The notes under the pieces were generated by a model. It saw only the letters and a program-made list of their open reading frames with translations. It did no database searches and was not told the origin of the DNA. From JACQNR01 sp049515175 (GTDB lineage: Bacteria; Acidobacteriota; Terriglobia; UBA7540): a stretch of 43,262 nucleotides of DNA. Location of the stretch: contig JBEKUI010000006.1 of assembly GCA_049515175.1 (NCBI GenBank), positions 1-43,262 of the forward strand. The letters run 5' to 3'. Each line of letters starts with the position of its first letter. The first letter of the stretch is position 1. The position numbers and the translations under genes are program-made. Positions 17,114-25,730 of this stretch are shown here, in pieces.

Positions 17114-17968
17114 TCAGTGCTTGATCAGCGGTTCGCGCTCCAAATAGCAACGCAGCCCCTCTTCCCAGGGCGGCAGCAGGCCCAGACCTTCCTTTTGCAT
17201 GCGCGTGCTGGCCAGCCGGGAATTCTTGGGTCGCGGCGCCGGACGGCCGGAAGCAGAAGTGGGGATCGGAACGACGGGTGTCACGCCGAATCCCGCTTGC
17301 TGGATGATCCTCCGGGCGAATTCGAACCAGGAACAGTACCCCTGGCCGGTCGTATGATAAATGCCCGGACCTCCTTTCGTCACTATTTCTTCGAGCGCCG
17401 CCGCCAGGTGCATTGTGTACGTCGGAGCACCGAACTGGTCGTCCACCACGCGCAGTTCGCTTCCCGTCTGGGCTTTTTCCAGGATGGTGCGCACAAAATT
17501 CTTGCCGCAAGGGCCGAACAGCCAGGAGGTGCGCGCGATCCAGAAGCGCGGCAAGAGCTCGCGGACAAACTTCTCGCCCTCCAGTTTGCTCCGTCCGTAT
17601 ACGCCCAGGGGATTCGTGGCGTCGTCTTCTACGTAGGGCGCCGCTTTCTCGCCGTCGAAGACGTAATCAGTGCTGATATAGAGCATCGGGACGCCGGCGT
17701 CGCGGCAAGCCATGGCCACGTTGCGCGTCCCCTCAGCGTTCACACGAGAAGCCAACTCCGGCTTCCGCTCGCACTCATCGACAGAGGTGAAGGCAGCAGC
17801 GTGAATGACCGCGTCGGGCTGGGCGCTCGACACGTATCCCGCCACGGCGCCGGCGTTGGTGATATCGACTTCCGGCAAATCCAGCGGCACAATCTCGTGG
17901 CGCGGCGCAGCCAGGGCGGTGAAGTCCTGGCCCAGCATCCCTTTGTTTCCCGTCAGTAGAATCCGCAA
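17114..17968 (-). CDS. rfbD: dTDP-4-dehydrorhamnose reductase
   Basis: A 284-residue short-chain reductase catalysing the last step of dTDP-L-rhamnose synthesis (NADPH reduction of dTDP-4-dehydrorhamnose). Motifs are the nucleotide-binding ILLTGNKGMLGQD at the N-terminus, VIHAAAFTSVDECE, ISTDYVFDG and the catalytic YGRSKLEGE (Tyr-x3-Lys). RTSWLFGPCGKNFVRTIL and VVDDQFGAPTYT are characteristic of RfbD. The start codon is TTG, 6 bases after the rfbB stop, so it is probably coupled to rfbB. The O-antigen ligase gene follows 45 bases later. Confidence 0.93.
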   Translation of the reverse strand: MRILLTGNKGMLGQDFTALAAPRHEIVPLDLPEVDITNAGAVAGYVSSAQPDAVIHAAAFTSVDECERKPELASRVNAEGTRNVAMACRDAGVPMLYISTDYVFDGEKAAPYVEDDATNPLGVYGRSKLEGEKFVRELLPRFWIARTSWLFGPCGKNFVRTILEKAQTGSELRVVDDQFGAPTYTMHLAAALEEIVTKGGPGIYHTTGQGYCSWFEFARRIIQQAGFGVTPVVPIPTSASGRPAPRPKNSRLASTRMQKEGLGLLPPWEEGLRCYLEREPLIKH

Positions 17969-17974
17969 TGTAGT

Positions 17975-19003
17975 TCAGATCCGGGCGAGTGACACCCGCC
18001 GATTCACATAAAATCGTTCGTAGTAGTCGCGATACTCGCCGCTCTTCGCTTTCGAGACCCACGCGGAGTGGGAACGATACCAATCCACAGTCTGGCGGAG
18101 TCCCGAATCCAGGTCTACTGTGGGTTTCCAGCCCAGCTCTGCCGTGATCTTCGTTGTGTCCAGCGCGTAGCGCCGGTCGTGGCCAGGCCGGTCGGCAACG
18201 AACTCGATCAGTTCTTCCGACTTGCCGGCGATGTGGAGCAGGCTGCGGATGATCGAAAGATTCGGCGCCGGTTTGCCATATCCGATGTTGTAGATTTCCC
18301 CCGGGCGTCCGTCGCGCAAGACACGGTCGAGAGCGCGACAGTGGTCTTCGACGTAAATCCAGTCGCGCTCGTTCATCCCGTCGCCGTAGACGGGGAGCTT
18401 TTTCCCTTCCAGCGCGTTGGTGATCATCAGCGGAATGAGTTTCTCGGGAAACTGGTTCGGCCCATAGTTGTTGGACCCGCGCGTGACGATGGCTGGAAAC
18501 TGATAGGTCTTCCAGAAGCTGCGCACGAGCAGGTCGGAAGCGGCTTTGCTCGCCGCGTAGGGGCTGTTGGGAGCGAGTTGAGATTCTTCCGTGGCCTCCT
18601 CGCCCGGTTTCATGCTGCCGTACACTTCGTCGGTGGAGACGTGCAGGAACCGCGGGATCTTGGCGCGGCGCGCGGCATCGAGCAGAGTGTAGGTGCCCTG
18701 GACGTTGGTTTCAATGAAGGCCCGCGCGTCGACGATGCTGCGATCCACGTGACTCTCCGCAGCAAAATGCACAACGGCGTCGACTCCGGCGCGCAGCAGG
18801 TTTTCCACTTGCGCCGCATCGCAGATGTCGCCTCGGTGGAACGTGTAATTCGGATGGGCTTCAACGTCGGAAAGGTTTTCGAGATTCCCCGCGTAGGTCA
18901 GCTTGTCGAGGTTGATGACCTGATCTTCGGGATGAGCGCGCAGAACCTGGCGGATGAAATTCGATCCGATGAATCCCGCCCCGCCGGTGACCAGCAGTTT
19001 CAA
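17975..19003 (-). CDS. rfbB: dTDP-glucose 4,6-dehydratase
   Basis: This 342-residue extended SDR enzyme converts dTDP-glucose to dTDP-4-keto-6-deoxyglucose. It has GGAGFIGSNFIRQ (NAD binding), HFAAESHVDRSI, the catalytic STDEVYGS (Thr-Asp-Glu) and YAASKAASDLLV (Tyr-x3-Lys). It also has NNYGPNQFPEKLIPL and GDGMNERDWIYVEDH, all typical of RfbB. I place the start at TTG 19003, giving MKLLVTGGAG, because GGAG lies 8 bases upstream and this is the usual family N-terminus. An ATG at 19045 would add 14 unconserved residues. Its product can feed both rhamnose (rfbC, rfbD) and amino-sugar routes such as the DegT aminotransferase. Confidence 0.93.
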   Translation of the reverse strand: MKLLVTGGAGFIGSNFIRQVLRAHPEDQVINLDKLTYAGNLENLSDVEAHPNYTFHRGDICDAAQVENLLRAGVDAVVHFAAESHVDRSIVDARAFIETNVQGTYTLLDAARRAKIPRFLHVSTDEVYGSMKPGEEATEESQLAPNSPYAASKAASDLLVRSFWKTYQFPAIVTRGSNNYGPNQFPEKLIPLMITNALEGKKLPVYGDGMNERDWIYVEDHCRALDRVLRDGRPGEIYNIGYGKPAPNLSIIRSLLHIAGKSEELIEFVADRPGHDRRYALDTTKITAELGWKPTVDLDSGLRQTVDWYRSHSAWVSKAKSGEYRDYYERFYVNRRVSLARI

Positions 19004-19310
19004 TGTCAGCGCTCCAGATAAAACACTATTCGAAAGCTCAGGCATGATACACAGGCACTCAGCGTTCGCGCAAGGTGTTCGGCAGCGAAACTGACCTACC
19101 AGCGAGTGGCGGCTTCACGGCGCCAGGTGACGAGACCAATTCGCCGCTGCAATTCCAGAGTGTCGCACCGCCACTTGGCCGGAGGGTCAAGCGTGGACAG
19201 ATCAACGAAGACCGCCATTTTCGATGTCGGTATGGCGCGAGGCACTCCCTGGCCCTGGAAGCTGTGCCTGATTACCATGTATTTACATACGGAGTTGAAC
19301 TCGCGTACTT
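19004..19310 (-). other. 307-base gap inside the polysaccharide operon, with palindromes
   Basis: No recognisable gene lies here, in contrast to the overlapping genes around it. A short minus-strand frame (19096-19278 from an internal ATG, ending REAATRW) is open, but I recognise no family in it. Two adjacent palindromes stand just past the upstream gene's stop: ATGTA-TT-TACAT at 19277-19288 and GAGTT-G-AACTC at 19292-19302. The gap may hold an internal promoter or operator for rfbB-rfbD and the ligase gene, or mark a past gene loss. Confidence 0.3.
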
Positions 19311-20720
19311 CTACTGAGACGACGGTGGAACAGCGGGAGGGAGGGCGGTATCGTAGCCCCACCTCCGGGTCCTGAGTAGCAGGAGGAAGATCGCCACGTT
19401 GGCGAGCGCTAGCAGCAAGGATACGTCGAAGCCGAGAGAGAACCTCACCCAATTGTTGTAAGCCTCAATCCCCCGGCCCACCCCGTCGAATAGGTAGAGA
19501 TTCAGGCCGTAAATTGCAGAGAGCCCTGCGAAGAGCCGCCAGGCGAAGCGGTTTCCAAAAGCCAGCAGGGGAGCCATATAAACAAACAAGGCGTACATGT
19601 GGTTCTCGTGCACGAAAAGGGCCAGCATCGTGTAGCCGTACACCTGCAGGGCGCTCGCCCAGAAGAGCGCGTTGGGATTCCCGGCACGAAGCTGGCGGAT
19701 CATGAAATAGAGATTCGCCACCGTGAAAACGGTCAAGGCGAGCAGCGATATCCAAGCCGGACTGAATCCTGCCAGGGCGGCGAATTCACCTTGCGGAACC
19801 ATTCCGATCTCCCCCCGTATCGCATTCCAGTCGCGGCCCGCCAGAGCGCGCACGACCGGTCCCACAAACCACCAGACATTGGCGGTTTGCGCCGAGAGTG
19901 CCGGAAAGATCGAACCCCTGAGAATCGCGGCGACGGGCGCGAGAATCCGGCCGGAGAGAATGTAGGGAAGTAGGGGCAACAGGAAAAAAAGCAAGCAGCG
20001 GCCCGCGTAGCGGGCGAGCGAGCGCCAGCTCCCTTCTGCCCACGCGGCCGCAGTCAATACGGGTACCAGGAAGATACCCTGCGGCTTGGTTAAACAACTG
20101 AACGCCAGGAAAAGCGCGCTCAGCGTCCATCTCTTTCGATAGGCGGAGATCAACGCCAGTAGGCCGAGGAAAGCAAAGATCGGATCTTGCAGGCCCAGAA
20201 CTGGCGAGGTCAGGAAGAGGGCTGGATTGAGCCAGAACGCCGCCGTCGCAGCGAGAGCGCGAGGCGCCCGCTCTTTGCGCGCAAAGAACCAAAGTGCCAG
20301 AGTCGAGGCGAGGGCAAACAGGACGGGCGGCAGGTTCAAGCAGGCATCAAGCACGCGCCCGGCGCGCAGCGCTCCGCCCTGCAGCCGCTTGCAGAGCCCG
20401 ACGGCGATTTCGAGGACCAGAATATTTCCGGGTGGGTAGTCGGGAACTCCCAGCGTCGGACCCAGATCGGTCGGGCTTGACGTGTGGGGATGAAACGGAA
20501 TTCCACGCAGGGTCATCATCACCCCGGTGAGAGTCTCATCGTCCTTCCACGTGTACACCTTCAGGATGCCCGAGCGCAGCGCCTGGGCGCCCCACATCCG
20601 GAAGTAGTCCATGTCTTCCGTGCCGGGCATCCAGAGGAAGGCCAGCCGGATGGCGAAGCCCGCCGCCAGCACCAGAAGCAGTTTTTGTCGTGTCCCAGAA
20701 TCCTTCAAGTCGGTCCTCAA
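19311..20720 (-). CDS. polytopic membrane glycosyltransferase-like protein, paralogue 1
   Basis: About 469 residues from a TTG at 20720; the frame runs up to an ATG at 20834, which would overlap the neighbour by 77 bases. It has about ten to twelve hydrophobic segments and GT-C type features. An early luminal-loop acidic motif (MPGTEDMDYFRMWG) is followed by VPDYPPG, CLTKPQGIF and FWASALQVYGYTMLALFVHENHMYALF (landmark only). It ends GLNLYLFDGVGRG and GFDVSLLLALANVAIFLLL. The same blocks recur in the next gene upstream, so the two are tandem paralogues. GT-C enzymes use polyprenyl-phosphate sugars at the outer membrane face; the sugar is unknown. Confidence 0.72.
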   Translation of the reverse strand: MRTDLKDSGTRQKLLLVLAAGFAIRLAFLWMPGTEDMDYFRMWGAQALRSGILKVYTWKDDETLTGVMMTLRGIPFHPHTSSPTDLGPTLGVPDYPPGNILVLEIAVGLCKRLQGGALRAGRVLDACLNLPPVLFALASTLALWFFARKERAPRALAATAAFWLNPALFLTSPVLGLQDPIFAFLGLLALISAYRKRWTLSALFLAFSCLTKPQGIFLVPVLTAAAWAEGSWRSLARYAGRCLLFFLLPLLPYILSGRILAPVAAILRGSIFPALSAQTANVWWFVGPVVRALAGRDWNAIRGEIGMVPQGEFAALAGFSPAWISLLALTVFTVANLYFMIRQLRAGNPNALFWASALQVYGYTMLALFVHENHMYALFVYMAPLLAFGNRFAWRLFAGLSAIYGLNLYLFDGVGRGIEAYNNWVRFSLGFDVSLLLALANVAIFLLLLRTRRWGYDTALPPAVPPSSQ

Positions 20721-20757
20721 TGTCTCTTCTTGTGATTCGCTCGTCCTCGGGGGTTGC

Positions 20758-22134
20758 TTATGCCGAGAGGGCAGAAGGTGGCGTGGCACGAGTCTGATCG
20801 AACAGGCAGCGCCGGCATTGCATGAGCCAGACAAAGACAGCCACGTTCACGAAGGCCACAAGGATTATCAGGTCAAAGCCCAGAGCGCCTCTCAGTGTAT
20901 GCGCTGCGCCGGACATCCCTCTCCCGAAGCCGTCGAAGAGAAAAAGATTCAGGCCGAAGAGGAGAGAGAGAACGGCAAACAACGCCGCAACTTTTCTCCT
21001 CGGCAAGAGCAGAACGGAGAAGGCGCAAACGAAAAAAGCGTAAAGGTGATTTTCCTTAGGATAGAGCGAAAGCATCGTAAAGCCGTAAACCTGCAGCGCG
21101 CCCGCCCAAAAGATGGCCAGGCGGTTTCCTTCGCGCAGTTCGTCCCGGAGCCAGCGCAGGATGAGAAGAATAAACGCGGCCCACAAGGCCATCGCCAGTA
21201 GCCGAACGTCGAGAAGGAACCAGCGGGGGAAATCCTCCACGCGCAGCATCGTCACCAGTCCGCCGGATCCCCTGCCGAGGGACTCGTAGATCCAGGTGAC
21301 GATCCACCAGAGGTTCAACTGTTGGGATGAGAGGTAGCCGACGTGTCCCACCTGGGCCGCTCCGCGCAGTGCGGCGAGGAATCGCCCCGTGGCAACGAAG
21401 GGCAAGAAAGTGAAGAGCGCCGTCAGCGCGAAGATCAACGCCGGACGAACAACACCGCGCCAGCCGCCATCCATCCAGATCACCAGGGCGGCGATGGGCA
21501 GCGTAAGCACCGCCTGGGGTTTGGTCGTGCCAGCGAGGGCGAGAAGCGCGGCGCTCCAGGCGAACTTCTTCTGAAACAATGCGACTAGAGACCCCAGTTC
21601 GAGCAACGCGAAGACGGCATCGACGTAGCCGAGCACCGGCGTGTGCAGGATGAGGACCGGGTTCAGCCAGAAGGCGGCGACCGCGGCGGGGGATATTGCC
21701 AGACCCTCACGACGCGCAAATTGCCATACCAGGAGCAGGATGCCGAGCGAACAGAGGACGGGCAGCACATTGAAGAGAGCATTCAGGAGAGGACCGGCGG
21801 CGAGTCTTCCGCCACTCACGGCTTGTGCCGCCCGGGCGGAGAGCCAGAACGTGTACACGCTCAGCGGAGGGTAATCGGGAACGTGGTCTAAGGGGCCGAG
21901 CTGAGTCTGGTAGTAGGTTGCCGTGGCGGGAACAGGAACGTGTTTCAATGCGAGAGAGGCCTTGTAGAGATAATCTGCGTCATCATAAATATACACTTGT
22001 GTAATACCCTGCGCCACGGCGCGCGCCCCCCAGATCTGATTCGTCCGCATGTCTTCCGTGCCGGGGAGGGCCATGAGGCAAAGCCGGACCACGAGGCCCA
22101 GGAGAACGATAATGAGAATGCGTCGGGAGTTCAT
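20758..22134 (-). CDS. polytopic membrane glycosyltransferase-like protein, paralogue 2
   Basis: About 458 residues from ATG 22134 (MNSRRILIIVLLG); a start at 22185 overlapping the methyltransferase gene is possible. It shares with the downstream gene ALPGTEDMRTNQIWGA, VPDYPPL, AGTTKPQAV, FWAGALQVYGFTMLSLYPKE, GLNLFLFDGFGRG and GFDLIILVAFVNVAVF. This order and spacing show a tandem duplication. The GT-C mannosyltransferase-like topology suggests transfer of a lipid-linked sugar in the periplasm. It lies 28 bases after the methyltransferase gene in the same operon. Confidence 0.72.
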   Translation of the reverse strand: MNSRRILIIVLLGLVVRLCLMALPGTEDMRTNQIWGARAVAQGITQVYIYDDADYLYKASLALKHVPVPATATYYQTQLGPLDHVPDYPPLSVYTFWLSARAAQAVSGGRLAAGPLLNALFNVLPVLCSLGILLLVWQFARREGLAISPAAVAAFWLNPVLILHTPVLGYVDAVFALLELGSLVALFQKKFAWSAALLALAGTTKPQAVLTLPIAALVIWMDGGWRGVVRPALIFALTALFTFLPFVATGRFLAALRGAAQVGHVGYLSSQQLNLWWIVTWIYESLGRGSGGLVTMLRVEDFPRWFLLDVRLLAMALWAAFILLILRWLRDELREGNRLAIFWAGALQVYGFTMLSLYPKENHLYAFFVCAFSVLLLPRRKVAALFAVLSLLFGLNLFLFDGFGRGMSGAAHTLRGALGFDLIILVAFVNVAVFVWLMQCRRCLFDQTRATPPSALSA

Positions 22135-22162
22135 GAGCGTGTCCGCGCGTGTGACGCGGGAA

Positions 22163-22951
22163 TTATTCTGGTCCGCCCGGCCCATCTGCCCCAGTTGTAG
22201 GCTTGCGCGCCAGTGCCATTACAGAGAGCCCAAAAGGGAGCCGCCAGGGCAACCACCGCAGCCAGGCGGCCTCCATCGCCAGCAGCCCCGCCAGAAGGGG
22301 ATTGAGCCAGCGCAGCGGTCCCGGCAGTGGCCGGACGTCGGACTGCGGGTTGTCGGTTCGTGAGCGCGTCAGCCACCGCCAAGCGAGCGCCACCGGGAAA
22401 AGGATGGTAATGGCGTAAGTCGTTCGCGCGATGGTCAGTCCTTGCTCTTCCAGCCTCTGGCGCAATTCTCGCGCCGTGTAACGATGCTCCGTACAGACCG
22501 CGCGGTCGTGCTGACTGTAGAGGAACTGGAATGCGGGAACGCGGACCAGCAGTACCCCGCCGGGTTTCAAAACTCGCGCCAGTTCGCCGAAAGGAGCGGC
22601 CGCGCCAGGAACCGGGAAACTATCGAGCACATCGAACGTCGTCACGAGGTCGAAGCACTCGCTCGGAAACGGCATGGCCGCGATCGATCCTTCGACGAGC
22701 AGGCGCTCTCCCCGCTGCGCTGAGTACCGTACAGCGAACGAGCTGAAGTCCAGCCCGAAGACGCTACTCTCCTTCCCGTAGCGTCGCAACCAGGAAAGCA
22801 TCAGGCCGGTCCCGCAGCCGGCGTCGAGGATTCGTTCCGCTCGCCCAGGAACCGCCCCGTCGAGCAATGCCGCCACAATCCTACGCATGCCGACAAACCA
22901 CCAGTGGCGTTCCTCGAGTTCGTAGAGAAACTTGTATTCATCCGGGGTCAT
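22163..22951 (-). CDS. class I SAM-dependent methyltransferase
   Basis: A 262-residue protein. ATG 22951 overlaps the stop of the upstream gene (ATGA) and has AGGA 5 bases before it; a GTG at 22966 is an alternative. It opens TPDEYKFLYELEERHWWFVG, followed by SAM-binding motif I ILDAGCGTGLML, then GLDFSSFAVRYS, FDLVTTFDVLDSF and LARVLKPGGVLLVRVPAF. The E-x2-HWW-x3-R opening is common in methyltransferases found next to lipid-linked glycosyltransferases. The C-terminal 70 residues are hydrophobic (ITILFPVALAWRWL; LLAGLLAMEAAWLRWL), suggesting membrane association. The acceptor is unknown, probably a glycan or its lipid carrier intermediate. Confidence 0.85.
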   Translation of the reverse strand: MTPDEYKFLYELEERHWWFVGMRRIVAALLDGAVPGRAERILDAGCGTGLMLSWLRRYGKESSVFGLDFSSFAVRYSAQRGERLLVEGSIAAMPFPSECFDLVTTFDVLDSFPVPGAAAPFGELARVLKPGGVLLVRVPAFQFLYSQHDRAVCTEHRYTARELRQRLEEQGLTIARTTYAITILFPVALAWRWLTRSRTDNPQSDVRPLPGPLRWLNPLLAGLLAMEAAWLRWLPWRLPFGLSVMALARKPTTGADGPGGPE

Positions 22952-24630
22952 GGTTTCCTGGTCCACACTTCCATTCCGGCAACAGTTTCTGCCAGGCGGT
23001 AGCCGCTTGCCGGAGCAGCCAGGGCATTCTCGACCGGATGAGGACCGAACACATCCGGAGGGTCGTCCGGGAAGTGCGGCCGGATCGTCCAGCGCTGGAC
23101 TTCACCCACACTGAAAATAAACTCCGGGCTGGAATGGCGAAGCGTCGCGAGTGCCTCTTCCATTTGCTGCGGGGTATGAAACTCGGGCAATAACACGTCG
23201 TAGCGCGTTGGATTGCGCGTGCCGGTCAGGAAATAGAGTTCCGCATTGTACGGATAGAAGAACGTCTCCGTGCCGGCCGGAAGCAGGCGTTCGATGGCCG
23301 CAACCCTCTTCCGGAGTTTCTGTGCTGCCGCCGCCTCGCGATAGACGATTCCTCGCCGAGTGGGGACGGGAACGCTGATCGGTGCTGTGTTGATCGCTTT
23401 CCGAACGCCTGCAAACACCACCAAAGCCAGCGCCAGCGCTGCGGTTGCCAGGGCCGCGCGCCGCAGCCAGGCAAGGCGCCGGATTATCCGTCGCCAATGG
23501 TAAACGAGCAGAACCAGCATCAGAGGAGCGGCAGACATCAGATGAAAGGTGTCCAGCGCGTGAGAATTGGCAAGGAGTGCCCCCACGCCCTGGAGGAGCA
23601 GCAGCAAGAGAATCCTGGCCTCTGAGGCCTCGGGACGGCGCGAGGAGAGAAGCTGCCACGCTGTTCCGCCATAGGCGAGGGCTGGCCCCAGGAAGAAGGC
23701 CGGATACCCGATTGCGTAAAGGGCAAAGTGGACGGAAGGTTGCGTAATGGCCAGCCGGCCGATGTGCAGAATAATGACCAATGGGGAAGCCTGGGGTACG
23801 TCCAGATAGGCGCGGTAGTTGACGAGAAGGAAAAGAAAATTGTCGTTCACCCACTCGGCCAAAGCTCCCTGCGAAGCGAAATAGGCCGCTGCGCATCCCA
23901 GCGTCAGGGCCGCGCCCAGGACGAACCAGCCCGCCTGACGGATTCCACGGCGGAAGGCGTCTCGCCATCCGCCCTGCCGCTCGAGCAGGACGTGAAGTGA
24001 GAGAAATCCTGCGCCCATCAACAGGGTCCACGCCCCCATGGACTGCATGGAGAGGAGTGTGAGGCCCGCCAGCACACCGGCTCCAACGAGCACTTTCCGC
24101 CCAGGGGCGGAGGATGGCCCGGCCTGTGTTTCCGACGGCATCAGGCAGAGAACCGTCAGCAGGAGGAGGAAGTTGCCCCACCAGTGGTGGCTGACGCGGT
24201 AGGTGGCGGGATAACAGACGAGCGCGAACACCGCCGAGGGCAGAAACGCGGCGGCGCCCGTCACGACCCGTCTTGCCAGCAGATAGATCAATCCGCTGAT
24301 GATGCCGCCCAGCAGCCACGCGGTCAGGCGCATTGCCCCGACATGAGTCCCGAGTATTTTGAAGATGGCGGCCTGCAAGTAGAAGGAGGCCGGGCCGAGC
24401 TCGGAGAAGAAATCACGGTAGGGAACCTGGCCGCGCAGAATGCGCTCCGCGCCGACGGCGACGATTCCCTCATCGGTTTCCGAGAGTGGGAGCCGGTAAA
24501 ACCAGGAGAAGAAAAAGAGGCTGGCCAGGATGACGGCGACCGCGTTGCCAAGGGAATCGGACCGTTCCGAGTGGGCGCATCCTCCAGCCGCGGTTTCAGG
24601 CGCGGACAGCGGCAAATTCATTGACGGCAT
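22948..24630 (-). CDS. GT39-like / ArnT-like membrane glycosyltransferase
   Basis: A 560-residue polytopic protein. It begins with a cytoplasmic tail and a first membrane segment (AVAVILASLFFFSWFY). The GT-C acidic motif then appears as LSETDEGIVAVGAERILRGQ, with VPYRDFFSELGPASFYLQAA, the pattern of dolichyl-phosphate-mannose or ArnT-type transferases. About ten membrane segments follow and then a soluble C-terminal domain of about 150 residues. The start at 24630 has GAGGAA 7 bases upstream and overlaps the DegT gene by 35 bases. The stop overlaps the methyltransferase start. The donor is probably a polyprenyl-phosphate sugar made by the GT2 enzyme two genes upstream (inference). Confidence 0.8.
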   Translation of the reverse strand: MPSMNLPLSAPETAAGGCAHSERSDSLGNAVAVILASLFFFSWFYRLPLSETDEGIVAVGAERILRGQVPYRDFFSELGPASFYLQAAIFKILGTHVGAMRLTAWLLGGIISGLIYLLARRVVTGAAAFLPSAVFALVCYPATYRVSHHWWGNFLLLLTVLCLMPSETQAGPSSAPGRKVLVGAGVLAGLTLLSMQSMGAWTLLMGAGFLSLHVLLERQGGWRDAFRRGIRQAGWFVLGAALTLGCAAAYFASQGALAEWVNDNFLFLLVNYRAYLDVPQASPLVIILHIGRLAITQPSVHFALYAIGYPAFFLGPALAYGGTAWQLLSSRRPEASEARILLLLLLQGVGALLANSHALDTFHLMSAAPLMLVLLVYHWRRIIRRLAWLRRAALATAALALALVVFAGVRKAINTAPISVPVPTRRGIVYREAAAAQKLRKRVAAIERLLPAGTETFFYPYNAELYFLTGTRNPTRYDVLLPEFHTPQQMEEALATLRHSSPEFIFSVGEVQRWTIRPHFPDDPPDVFGPHPVENALAAPASGYRLAETVAGMEVWTRKP

Positions 24631-25717
24631 CAGCCACTTCCTCGACTTCGGCTTGGGTCAGGCAAGGGTGAAGCGGCAAAGACAGAACTTCGGCCGCCGC
24701 GCGTTCCGATTCCGGCAGCGCAGGCGAATCCGGCCCCGCAAACGCCGGCTGACGATGAATGGGCTCGGGATAATGAATCAGCGTTTCAACGCCCCTCTCG
24801 CGCAGGTACGAGCGCAGGGGGTCGCGCTGAGCGTGGCGGACGACATAGAGGTGGTAAATGTGCTCGAAATTTTCCGGCACGTCCTGGCAGCGCAAGCCGG
24901 GCAGGCGGAGAAGGTCTCTGTACATCGCCGCCAATTCCCGGCGCCGGGCATTCCACTTGTCCAAGTACGCGAGCTTGCAGCGCAGGATGGCCGCCTGCAG
25001 TTCGTCGCCGCGCGAATTGTAACCCACGGTTTCGGCGTGATTGCGTATGCGCTGGCCGCCGTAGGCCAGGAGCCGGGCGCGTTCCAACAGCTCCGGGTCG
25101 TTCGACACCAGCGCCCCCGCATCGCCGTAACAACCCAGGTTTTTGGTGGGATAGAAGCTGAAGGCGGCGGCGTTCCCCACGCTTCCGGCGCGGTGCCAGG
25201 CTTGGCCCTGGCGGAATCGCGCCCCGTGCGCCTGGCAAGCATCCTCCACGACGACCAGGCCGCGCTCCTCCGCGAGCCTCATGATTCCCGGCATGTCGCA
25301 ACAGAGTCCGTAGAGGTGGACCGGGACGATAGCTTTGGTGCGAGGCGTAAGAGTTGGCGCGATGGTCTCCGGCGTGATCAGCCACGTTTGCGGATCGATG
25401 TCTGCGAAGACGGGGCGGGCGCCGGCCCGGACGATGGCCTGCGCGGTGTAAGGACTGCCGTGGGCGGCGGTGATGACCTCGTCGCCGCTGCCGGGTTGGA
25501 TGGCGCCGCTCGCTTCCAGCGCCAGCGTCAGCCCGTCCGTGCCGCTCCCGACGAGGAGAGCTTGCGAAACGCCGCAATACTCCGCCCACTGACGCTCGAA
25601 CTGCGCGACTTCCTCGCCCAGGATGTACCGTCCGCTGGCCAGAACCCTCTGGACGTGCGGCTCAAGCTCCGCCTGGATGCTCCGGAATTCGCGCTGCAAA
25701 TCTAGAAATGGAATCAC
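24596..25717 (-). CDS. DegT/DnrJ/EryC1/StrS family PLP sugar aminotransferase
   Basis: This 373-residue enzyme would transfer an amino group to a nucleotide-linked keto sugar. GTG 25717 is chosen: AGGA is 7 bases upstream, it lies 13 bases after the GT2 stop, and the family N-terminus (IPFLDLQREFRSIQ) follows. Motifs are VGSGTDGLTLALEA, PVHLYGLCCDMPGI, VVEDACQAHGA (cofactor Asp159, Gln162) and the PLP lysine in FYPTKNLGCYGDAGA (Lys192). The 4-keto product of RfbB is a plausible substrate, giving a dTDP-amino-deoxy sugar, or a 3-keto sugar if an isomerase exists elsewhere. The exact amino position cannot be told. Confidence 0.92.
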   Translation of the reverse strand: MIPFLDLQREFRSIQAELEPHVQRVLASGRYILGEEVAQFERQWAEYCGVSQALLVGSGTDGLTLALEASGAIQPGSGDEVITAAHGSPYTAQAIVRAGARPVFADIDPQTWLITPETIAPTLTPRTKAIVPVHLYGLCCDMPGIMRLAEERGLVVVEDACQAHGARFRQGQAWHRAGSVGNAAAFSFYPTKNLGCYGDAGALVSNDPELLERARLLAYGGQRIRNHAETVGYNSRGDELQAAILRCKLAYLDKWNARRRELAAMYRDLLRLPGLRCQDVPENFEHIYHLYVVRHAQRDPLRSYLRERGVETLIHYPEPIHRQPAFAGPDSPALPESERAAAEVLSLPLHPCLTQAEVEEVADAVNEFAAVRA

Positions 25718-25730
25718 TGAATGATCCTGG

